Source of the DNA: Candidatus Njordarchaeota archaeon
Lineage (GTDB): Archaea > Asgardarchaeota > Njordarchaeia > Njordarchaeales > Njordarchaeaceae
Reading direction: 5' to 3'
NCBI GenBank assembly: GCA_029856615.1
Contig: JAHKLF010000110.1
Location: forward strand, 1 to 5,594
DNA: 5,594 nt
Shown: one piece after another, positions 1-5,594 of the stretch
How the letters are laid out: every line of letters starts with the position of its first letter
How positions within the stretch are numbered: the stretch's first letter is position 1
The notes under the pieces: model-generated
Told to the model about the DNA's origin: nothing
What the model saw: only the letters and a program-made list of their open reading frames with translations
The model's database searches: none
Translations under genes and position numbers: made by a program

Positions 1-3000
1 GGTTCCGATCCTTGGCGCTGGAGAAGCTTACCGTTAAAACACAGTTTAGAGATAATTCTTGAATTTAGGCAACCTATATTTCTTCCAAATACTTATCTAA
101 AAGGATATTCTATTCCATTGATCTCCAATTGTATTAATATAGTATCCCCAGGTTATCCTATCTTACCAGTGAACATTACGGTAATTGAGCTACCCTATGA
201 AGCCAAGGTTATCTCCATCGAAATTACAAATGTGACATCCAGAGTATTAGAAGAGAATACAGCTATTTCGCCAAGCCCAGTGGCTTTCCCCTTAATGAGG
301 AATATGATAGATCATAACCAAGTTTTTTATTCTAATCTCAAGACTTTTGATAAGTACCCTGAAGAGATAATAGCGTACAAAATAATGAACGGTATCGATC
401 CTCATACTCTGGAGAGAAAGAAGTTTATCGTAATATACTTCTATCCTCTTCAATATAAGAGCGATGGGACAATATTATTCACGCAAAGAGCTACGATAAA
501 GGTGGTCTATTATAATGAAGAACCAAAATTCATGGTCAGTAATGGAAATGCTAATGTAGATGTTCTAGTCATTACAAGTGAAGAATTATATGAGGAAGCA
601 ATGAATTTCGCGCGAATGAAAAATGATTCCGGTTTGATTACTATAATCAAAACAGTTGAATGGATATATGAGAATTACGAGGGGAGAGATAAACCGGAGA
701 AAATAAGAAATTGTATAAAAGACTTAGTAAACAGCCTAGGAATAAAATTCGTCGTAATATTTGGAGATGCCGATCAAGTTCCTGTTAGATACGCATGGAT
801 ACCCGATGGAGCATATGACTATGATCCCGCAATAGACGGAGCTGTTGTTGAGACTGATTTGTACTATGCCGATCTTGATTACACTTGGGATGATAATAAT
901 GACGGCTTATGGGGTGATCCAGCGCATGACAGAATCGATGGTGTGCCAGATGTAATTGTTGGAAGAATTCCAGTTAGTAACAAATCAGAAGCTAGGAATT
1001 ATCTGATAAAGCTGGCAGAGTATAGACCTACGAGTGATTGGTTCAATACTGCATTGTTAATCGGTACAGATACTTTTGGTGTCGGTTGGCCGGAGGGAGA
1101 GTATTTAACAGAATACATCTCAAGGTTTATCTGGAATAATTTCACAGTAACTAAACTATATGAAACAAAGGGCAACTTAACGCCCTCCAGCTTAGCTCTA
1201 GAACTGAGCAAGGGGTATGGGTACATAAATTATGGTGGTCATGGAGATACGCACGCGTGGATAATTGGTTTAGGGACTATTTTCACTACAGGAGACGTTT
1301 ACCATATAACGAATGGATATAGATTACCCGTAATTTTCTCAATGGCATGCCTAACTGGTAGATTTGGGGATACTGACGGTATAGGAGAATTTTTCTTAAT
1401 TAACCCAGGTGGCGGGGCCATTGCTTATGTTGGGGCTACTAGGCTAGCTTGGGGATATATTGGTGAAATGGTTACGATGGGATTAGCGGGAAAAATAAAT
1501 GTATTCTTTACTCAAGCGTTTTTCTCGGAATTACGAATAAACTTAGGCAGAGTATGGGCGGAGGCTATTAGCAAATATGTAATGTCCTATCCACCTACGA
1601 TGGGTTATTATGGATACTATTTAGACTGGAAAACTGCTGCAGAATTTGTATTACTGGGTGATCCAACAATCTCGCTAGTTCCTCTCGTAAGGAGTAATCA
1701 GACGGAATTAGGAGAGACCGAGATTTATAAGGAGAAGCTAAAAATAGATAATACTACTCATCATCAATTAGGTGAGCTTTTAGTTAACAATTCTACGTTA
1801 TTAATATCCAACGCCACACTTCTGATAACCGATGCGAATATAGTGGTTATCAATAATTCAAAGATCTTTGTTAATGACTCGATGATTTTAGGTAGAGGAG
1901 AAATAGTAGTTTCGAATTCCAGTATGATAATCAATAATTCAGTAATAAATATTCCAATCAGGCTCGTTGATTTCTCAGAGCTTATTATCATACATTCAAC
2001 AGTTAATTGGATAATATTACCAGGAATGGATAGTTCAATACATGTATCATCATCCTCAATTGGTCTTAAATTAGTCTTAAATGCGACAAGTATGAGTATT
2101 AATCCAGAGGAGGGATTCTTCAAAGATGGATTCACGTTAAATGGATATGCAACAACTCTAGATACTTCTTGGGTCAGAATCGGAGTTATAACAATTAATT
2201 CTGATGTGACTATAACTGAAGCAAGAGCATCGTATGTAGAAGTTATTAATTCGACTCTCACTGCTAAGGACTCTAAACTCTATATGGTATCGGTTAAAGA
2301 GCAATCTAATGTTCATATAGAGGATTCAACAGTGGGACTGAACATCGAATTAGTGGGCAGAACGGGATTAATAAGTAATCTTGATACCAAGAATTATTCA
2401 GCGCTGTTAATCAATGACCAAAATGTCACAGATTTACCATGGAGTTTATACCTCGAAAATGTTAATGTAATCTCATGGTCATTAACTTGTATGGATGCGA
2501 GTAAAATATCAATATGGAGCTCAAGCATTGCGGAAATTATCCTAAGAAATTCAAATGTCACTCTTTGGCATACAAAAATCAATCACATTTACGCAGAGGG
2601 CTCGGATATCATATTGAATTTCTCATTAGTCATGTTTTCGCGCATCGCTGAAGGAATTCTTTATGTAAGTGCTAGTAACATAAGTTATCTTTCCTTAAAT
2701 AGGGTAAAAGCCATCATCGATGATGTATTGTTCACGAAGATGAAACTACTAAGCAGTAATGCATTTATCACGGATATCTATGCCATGTATTTATCCGCAT
2801 ATAATATCTCCGAGGTATTTATTGAGAATTCACGTATAGTTACTCTAGAAGCATTTGATGAAGCAATGGTAAATATAACTTCTTCGCGCCTTGCACTTAT
2901 ATATGCCAGAAATGAAACGTTATTCAAACTTAAAAACGTCACTACAACATTCGGCTTAAGGATATTTGATTCAGCATGCATTATAGCTATCGAATCTTTC

Positions 3001-5594
3001 ATCTGGCCTGAATTAGTATTTATCAATAAAGAACTTACGATTAAAAACTTACTCACTGGTTTTGTGGAGAAATTATCAATTAAGCATGAGTGGAACATTA
3101 CGATAATTAATAGTGTGGTTCTTGGTTGGGATATTCTATCATACGATTCAATTTTAGCCGTACATAACTCAACAATTTTCTGGTTATTTGCTTACTATGA
3201 ATCAGATATTCTGGTAAACGCTTCAAACATAGTCATACTACGATTGACTCATAAATCTCATGGTAAGGTGAAAAATTCTGAGATTACGCAAGCAATAATA
3301 TCCGGTTTTTCATCTCTCATTGTGACAAAATCGAGGCTGTCATTCATAATAGGACTCGGAATGGGGGGCATTAAAGCTAGAGAGATAGTCTTTAGCCAAG
3401 CAGTAGCATTCATGAATTCATCAATGGAATTCGAACGTGTTTCTGGAGGAATAATCGCACCATTGGATCAGTCTAACGTTCGCATTAGTGAGTCCGAATT
3501 TAACATTTGGCTTGAGATATATGACGTAAATATAACAGAGCCTGTATCATTCGGAAGTGGATACTATTCTCAATTAAGTGAAACTCAATTGCATATTCCT
3601 GGAGTAAAATGGAAGTTAGATGTGAGGAATTCTAAGGTTACATGGACATTAGTAGTCGTTAATTCAACGGCGGTAGTTGAAAACTCGCAACTTACTTTAA
3701 TGGGCGGGATTTCCTCTAACGTGACTATACGAAATACGCTTGTTGTAGATTTCCTCGGAATATATGATTCTAAAACGGAGATCAAGAATGTTCTAGCAGC
3801 TAATATATCATCCATGGTAAACACTGTGGGAGAGATTGCTGATTCATCATTCGGTGTTCTAACCCTATATAAGTCTAATATAGTTATAAGAAATAGCAGA
3901 ATGATATTAGCCCCAGTATTTGACAGTGGATCTGCACGATTAAAATTAGAGCCGGGATACTATGAGAACGCCACATTAAGTACTTTCGGCGAAATAAGTA
4001 GTGATCAAATTTATGTAAAATTAGAGAAAAGCTGGATCATAGCATGGGATTTCATAGTTCTTGGTAACGCCAGCGTAACGCTTTATGATTCCAATTTATT
4101 AACAGTAGCAGCTTTTGAGAAAGCCAATTTATACGTTGAAAATTCTTTGGTGTATGGATATCTCGAATTCTTTGATACAAGTAATATCATTGTAACGGAA
4201 TCTATAATCGGGCGGCTATATTTGAGTGTAATGATGTCACATTTAGAGATAAATGTGCCTCAGAAGGAAATCGATATGCTAGAGATAATTAGCCGTGAGG
4301 GTAGGCTTCTATTAAGCGATTGTTATATTTATAGCATTTATATAGATGCGCTTCGTTCTGAGATAATGATCCATGAAACACCAATCATAGGAGACATCAC
4401 AGCACAAGCTTCAGAAGTGGATATAATCTCCTCAAAAATTAGTGGAACACTCGCTGTATCAGGAAGCACAATAAAAATAGATAATTCTGATATCTCAAAG
4501 ATTAGTGTTAGAAATAGTGAGGCAAATATAACGAATAGTAAAATTGGAACAATGAGTGTTGGAAGTTTATCACAAGTATTTGTTCGAGAATCCAGTGTTG
4601 GTTTAAGATTAATTTTATCAAACGTTGAAGCCAATATAAGAGATTTGAGTCCCGTTTACGCCAAGGAAGCTGTAATAATCGGTCCTACATCATTAATTCT
4701 CCTCAACGCTACGGACATTACAAAATGGGATTTCGTCTTCTTAGGGCATTCAAATGTATCAATCATAAACTCTATCCTGGCAACGGTCATCTCAAGTGAC
4801 TTCTCAGTAGTCAACATAAATGATTCAGAAGTTACATCATTGGTAGCTAGGAGGTTCACTAATATTCGAGTAAGTGGAAGTAAAATAGGAATAGATCTAA
4901 GGACATATCAAGAAGACGTTAAGTTATCCTTGCGGCAGGGATTTGTGGTGGAACAAGAAATATCGTTTAATTATGGAATCGGATATTCGTATCATATAAC
5001 GGAGTCATCAATAAATCAGATTAATATTACAGCAATAGCTTCTGAGCTTCAACTCGATCACACGGACGCATATATAATCATAGGAGATTATGCTTCATCA
5101 ATAACCATGCTATATACGGATGCATTATTCGTACTGCTTGGTCATGGATCAAATATAACGACATACTATTCACAAGTAAGATTTCTATTTCCCTATCAAA
5201 CTAATATGATAAAAATAAGACACACGAGGGTAGGTCTGGCTACTATGTACTTTAATTATAATGAGACTATAATGCTAAAATCTGGAGAAATAGAGCATTA
5301 TACAATTAGAAATGATATGCTTAACTGGAACATTTTTGTTGAGAATGCAACGATATATGATTGGAGAATAATAGCCGTGGGAGCATCGAGAATTACGGTA
5401 ATTAACACAGGTATTTTCATGGCGTATGCGGATGGAGCTTCGCTTATTAATATGGTTAACTCAACGATGGAAGGGCCGCCTGTAGCAGAAATGAAAAGCG
5501 AGATAAGAGTATATTGGTCTTTAACAGTCCAAGTGATAAGAGACTTTGCTCCATTAGTGAATGTTAATGTTACAGTATTCGATGAGAACGGGAC
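1..5594 (+). CDS. Giant secreted C25 (gingipain-like) cysteine peptidase with beta-solenoid stalk, partial at both ends
   Basis: Frame 1 runs through the whole window without a stop, giving more than 1,864 residues. The order is a C25 propeptide-like domain (residues ~10-180), a C25 catalytic domain (~186-560), a beta-solenoid (~591-1832) and the start of an Ig-like domain (~1833 onward). His414 in YGGHG and Cys450 in SMACLTGRFGD form the expected clan CD catalytic pair. By family knowledge it should be an exported endopeptidase activated by prodomain removal; its substrate cannot be read from the sequence. Gingipains also carry adhesin domains after the protease, but this solenoid is of a different type. 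By my count there are only six cysteines (44, 238, 450, 830, 993, 1441), and about 38 N-x-S/T sequons fall in the solenoid, which fits an extracellular glycoprotein. ATA and AGA/AGG codons dominate, as in many archaea. The start codon and signal peptide lie upstream and the stop and any membrane anchor downstream, so total length is unknown. Confidence is high for coding and family, moderate for cell-surface location. Confidence 0.9.
28..540 (+). other. C25 propeptide-like N-terminal domain
   Basis: Residues ~10-180 resemble the N-terminal prodomain preceding C25 catalytic domains. The visible signature is SPGYPILP (residues 49-56), followed by a beta-strand pattern leading to IELPYEAKVISIEI, which fits the family theme of 'G-x-P-x-LP ... 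LP-x-x-a-x-V'. Later come a 'PLQY' turn (bases ~448-459) and the strand RATIKVVYYNEE just before the catalytic domain, again typical. In characterised gingipains this region is an inhibitory beta-sandwich prodomain removed on maturation; that role is inferred here. The domain seems nearly complete, so the true start is probably only tens of codons upstream, with a signal peptide expected there. No cleavage site can be assigned. Confidence 0.75.
856..915 (+). other. Acidic loop, possible calcium site in the peptidase domain
   Basis: Residues 286-305 read DLYYADLDYTWDDNNDGLWG. This acidic stretch with aromatic positions is typical of archaeal and bacterial C25 domains between the 'GDADQVPVR' strand and the 'GRIPV' strand. 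The D-x-D spacing and the DDNNDG turn (bases 889-906) look like a loop-type divalent metal site. Crystallised gingipains bind calcium, but whether this loop does so is inference from composition. Confidence 0.5.
1231..1368 (+). other. C25 catalytic His/Cys active site
   Basis: His414 (bases 1240-1242) lies in YGGHG and Cys450 (bases 1348-1350) in MACLTGRFGD. Each follows a hydrophobic strand (GYGYINYGG and LPVIFSMAC), the clan CD arrangement of His after one core strand and Cys after the next. The 36-residue gap is close to that in gingipains. Both catalytic residues are present, so this is not a degenerate pseudo-protease. His418, four residues later, is less likely to be catalytic because it is outside the GHG turn. 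Confidence 0.9.
1771..2088 (+). repeat. Solenoid block 1, wide N-terminal coils
   Basis: Five coils begin near bases 1771, 1837, 1897, 1975 and 2032, with spacings of 22, 20, 26 and 19 residues. These are longer than the 17-18 residues of later blocks and closer to classic right-handed parallel beta-helix turns. The segment is very rich in N-N-S, N-A-T and N-D-S. It directly follows a short polar linker (bases ~1690-1770) after the peptidase domain. The last coil ends with SSIGLKLVL, a block-ending signature that recurs later as D-S-T-V-G-L-N-I-E-L (from 2320). Confidence 0.6.
2200..2352 (+). repeat. Solenoid block 2, three coils
   Basis: Coils start at 2200, 2251 and 2305 (17 and 18 residues apart), for example SNVHIEDSTVGLNIEL. 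The block is preceded by an insert with EEGFFKDGF (bases ~2107-2133) and a Trp-marked strand, TSWVRIGV (Trp at 2170). It ends in the V-G-L-x-I-x-L signature that marks the end of several blocks. Confidence 0.65.
2440..3021 (+). repeat. Solenoid block 3, longest run (Trp-marked coil plus ten coils)
   Basis: It opens with a coil having Trp at positions 1 and 13 (bases 2440 and 2476; WSLYLENVNVISWSL). Further coils start at 2500, 2551, 2602, 2653, 2704, 2755, 2809, 2863, 2917 and 2974. The spacing is 17 residues five times, then 18 three times, then 19. This is the longest uninterrupted run in the window. It holds two of the few cysteines (residues 830 and 993), too far apart in the coil stack to be expected to pair. 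Confidence 0.7.
3091..3519 (+). repeat. Solenoid block 4, Trp-marked coil plus seven coils
   Basis: It opens with WNITIINSVVLGWDI (Trp at 3091 and 3127, twelve residues apart). Coils follow at 3148, 3202, 3256, 3310, 3370, 3421 and 3472. The first three spacings are exactly 18 residues, then 20, 17 and 17. The insert before it contains LLTGFVEKLSIKHE. This block gives the cleanest view of the coil motif, for example SDILVNASNIVILRL. Confidence 0.7.
3610..3921 (+). repeat. Solenoid block 5, Trp-marked coil plus five coils
   Basis: It opens with WKLDVRNSKVTWTLVV (Trp at 3610 and 3643). Coils follow at 3664, 3715, 3769, 3823 and 3874 (17, 18, 18 and 17 residues apart). The preceding insert has the aromatic turn FGSGYYSQLS (bases ~3550-3579), closely matching EPGYYENATLS in the next insert (from ~3949). 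Confidence 0.7.
4009..4224 (+). repeat. Solenoid block 6, Trp-marked coil plus three coils
   Basis: The opening coil IYVKLEKSWIIAWDF has Trp at position 13 (base 4045). Coils follow at 4072, 4123 and 4180 (17 and 19 residues apart). The block ends in ESIIGRLYL, the block-ending signature. The insert before it carries LEPGYYENATLS. Confidence 0.7.
4300..4617 (+). repeat. Solenoid block 7, six coils without a Trp-marked coil
   Basis: Coils start at 4300, 4357, 4411, 4465, 4516 and 4570 (19, 18, 18, 17 and 18 residues apart). Typical coils are STIKIDNSDISKISV and SEANITNSKIGTMSV. The junction before it is short (40 residues coil to coil) and lacks both the Gly-aromatic turn and the Trp coil seen at most other junctions. 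The block ends in ESSVGLRLIL. Confidence 0.7.
4690..4899 (+). repeat. Solenoid block 8, Trp-marked coil plus three coils
   Basis: The opening coil SLILLNATDITKWDFVFLG has Trp at position 13 (base 4726) and strongly resembles the opening of block 6 (IIAWDFIVLG), suggesting these two block starts arose by duplication of one module. Coils follow at 4750, 4804 and 4858, exactly 18 residues apart. The block ends in GSKIGIDL. Confidence 0.7.
4987..5253 (+). repeat. Solenoid block 9, five coils exactly 54 bases apart
   Basis: Coils start at 4987, 5041, 5095, 5149 and 5203, all 18 residues apart. The block is richer in Tyr, His and Thr than the others (SSITMLYTDALFVLL, SNITTYYSQVRFLF). The junction before it is short (43 residues) and has LRQGFVVEQEIS but no Trp coil. 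It ends in HTRVGLATMYF. Confidence 0.7.
5326..5511 (+). repeat. Solenoid block 10, last coils and cap
   Basis: It opens with WNIFVENATIYDWRII (Trp at 5326 and 5362). Coils start at 5386, 5440 and about 5497 (18 and 19 residues apart). The last one contains a Gly-Pro-Pro turn and passes through SEIRVYW straight into the following beta-sandwich domain, so the end of the solenoid is visible here. Confidence 0.65.
5512..5594 (+). other. Start of Ig-like or carboxypeptidase-regulatory-like domain (cut by window end)
   Basis: After the last coil the sequence changes to YWSLTVQVIRDFAPLVNVN followed by VTVFDENG. This is the common opening of bacterial and archaeal beta-sandwich domains of the carboxypeptidase-regulatory or Ig-like kind ('L-x-V-x-V-x-D ... 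P-V-x-x-a-x-V-x-V-x-D-x-x-G'). Only about 28 residues are visible, so the subfamily cannot be named. Such domains often sit between an extracellular stalk and a C-terminal membrane anchor. Confidence 0.55.

Larger units (their letters stand above)
556..1680 (+). other. Gingipain-type cysteine peptidase domain (MEROPS C25, clan CD)
   Basis: Residues ~186-560 carry the family landmarks in order. VDVLVITSEEL is the first Rossmann-like strand. VVIFGDADQVPVRYAW (from residue ~251) is a core strand and loop. An acidic loop follows around residues 286-302. DVIVGRIPVSN (from residue 317) precedes a helix ending in Lys-Leu-Ala-Glu-Tyr. YGGHGDTHAW holds the catalytic His414 and SMACLTGRFGD the catalytic Cys450, 36 residues later. 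GGGAIAYVGATRLAWG follows, and LLGDPTISLV closes the domain. About 375 residues is the normal size for the family. No landmark is missing and nothing is frameshifted, so an active enzyme is likely. The P1 specificity (Arg, Lys or other) cannot be assigned by eye, because the S1-pocket residues need an alignment or model. Confidence 0.9.
1771..5511 (+). repeat. Beta-solenoid stalk: about 50 degenerate coils in ten blocks
   Basis: Residues ~591-1837 repeat a weak motif: S/T-x-h-x-h-x-N/D/E-S/T-x-h-x-x-h-x-h plus three free positions (h is hydrophobic). Counting the first S/T as position 1, successive coils start 51 or 54 bases apart, that is 17 or 18 residues. Clear runs start at 3148, 3202, 3256, 3310; at 4987, 5041, 5095, 5149, 5203; and at 4750, 4804, 4858. 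Runs are broken at nine places by inserts giving coil-to-coil spacings of 38-48 residues, and in seven of the nine the next coil carries a Trp. Repetition is at protein level only; the DNA copies are not near-identical, so the array is old. Alternating hydrophobic strands with Ser/Thr/Asn turns indicate a parallel beta-helix, but handedness and exact fold are not determined. It probably acts as a rigid spacer, and could instead bind glycans. Confidence 0.8.

Noticed and set aside
1..60. Base 1 region as the gene start or a signal peptide
   Set aside because: The first residues are polar and Trp/Arg-rich with no start codon or hydrophobic core, and they lead directly into the prodomain strands, so the start must be upstream.
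1231..1368. Caspase, metacaspase or legumain (other clan CD families) as the peptidase identity
   Set aside because: They share the His then Cys order, but the GDADQVPVR strand, the acidic YYADLD loop, VGRIPV and the closing GDPT motif, together with the PG-x-P-x-LP prodomain, point to family C25.
1764..2261. Minus-strand open frame of 165 codons starting with ATG
   Set aside because: It lies wholly antisense to the continuous + frame, over solenoid codons rich in Ser, Asn and Ile. Its translation has no recognisable motif and it has no intergenic space or promoter of its own.
960..4170. Many GAATTC hexamers (for example near 964, 1914, 2656, 2827, 3413, 3427, 4163)
   Set aside because: They fall where codons for pairs such as Asn-Ser, Glu-Phe and Gly-Ile-Leu occur in AT-rich coding sequence; codon and repeat composition explain them without a regulatory or restriction-related role.
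999..4859. Other minus-strand open frames (999-1226, 2394-2582, 2778-3098, 3585-3824, 4338-4634, 4656-4859)
   Set aside because: All are short, antisense to the coding frame and lack family motifs. The one at 999-1226 is antisense to the conserved peptidase domain, which is clearly the real coding strand.
5140..5148. A second Gly-His-Gly (LLGHGSNIT) resembling the catalytic GHG turn
   Set aside because: It falls in the free positions of a regular 18-residue coil in block 9 with no partner Cys motif after it, so it is a chance match.
2200..5500. Possible CRISPR array or DNA tandem repeat because of the 51-54 base period
   Set aside because: The period exists only in the protein. Successive DNA units share little identity, there are no constant repeat units with variable spacers, and the frame stays open throughout.

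Overview
The window lies entirely inside one very large protein-coding gene on the + strand. Reading frame 1 is open from base 1 to base 5594: 1,864 complete codons plus two bases, with no stop codon and with neither the true start nor the true stop in view. There is no intergenic DNA, RNA gene, mobile element or promoter that I can support. Other open frames, all on the minus strand, are short shadows of this gene. Residue numbers below count from base 1 of the window, not from the real N-terminus.

Layout of the protein. (1) Bases ~28-540: a propeptide-like N-terminal domain of the type found before family C25 peptidases, with the 'PG-x-P-x-LP' signature. A signal peptide would lie upstream of the window. 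(2) Bases ~556-1680: a gingipain-type cysteine peptidase domain (MEROPS family C25, clan CD) with an intact His414/Cys450 pair and the usual flanking motifs. (3) Bases ~1771-5500: about 1,240 residues of beta-solenoid built from roughly 50 degenerate coils. The first coils are 19-26 residues long; the rest are almost all 17-18 residues. They are grouped into ten blocks separated by nine inserts, and seven of the nine inserts are followed by a Trp-marked coil. (4) Bases ~5500-5594: the beginning of an Ig-like or carboxypeptidase-regulatory-like beta-sandwich domain, cut off by the window end.

Organism. The DNA is AT-rich, Ile is very often ATA, and Arg is mostly AGA/AGG. The solenoid is full of N-x-S/T sequons and has almost no cysteine. 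A giant extracellular protease joined to a beta-helix and Ig-like domains is a style seen in Thermoproteota, Korarchaeota and Bathyarchaeia-like archaea. I infer an archaeon, probably from a thermophilic lineage, but the sequence alone does not prove this.

Working model (inference). The product is exported, matures by loss of the N-terminal prodomain, and presents an active C25 peptidase at the end of a rigid, probably glycosylated stalk some 20-25 nm long. The C-terminal Ig-like part and an unseen anchor would attach it to the cell envelope. The most distinctive feature is the two-level repeat order of the stalk: short coils, grouped in blocks that are separated by inserts of similar size.
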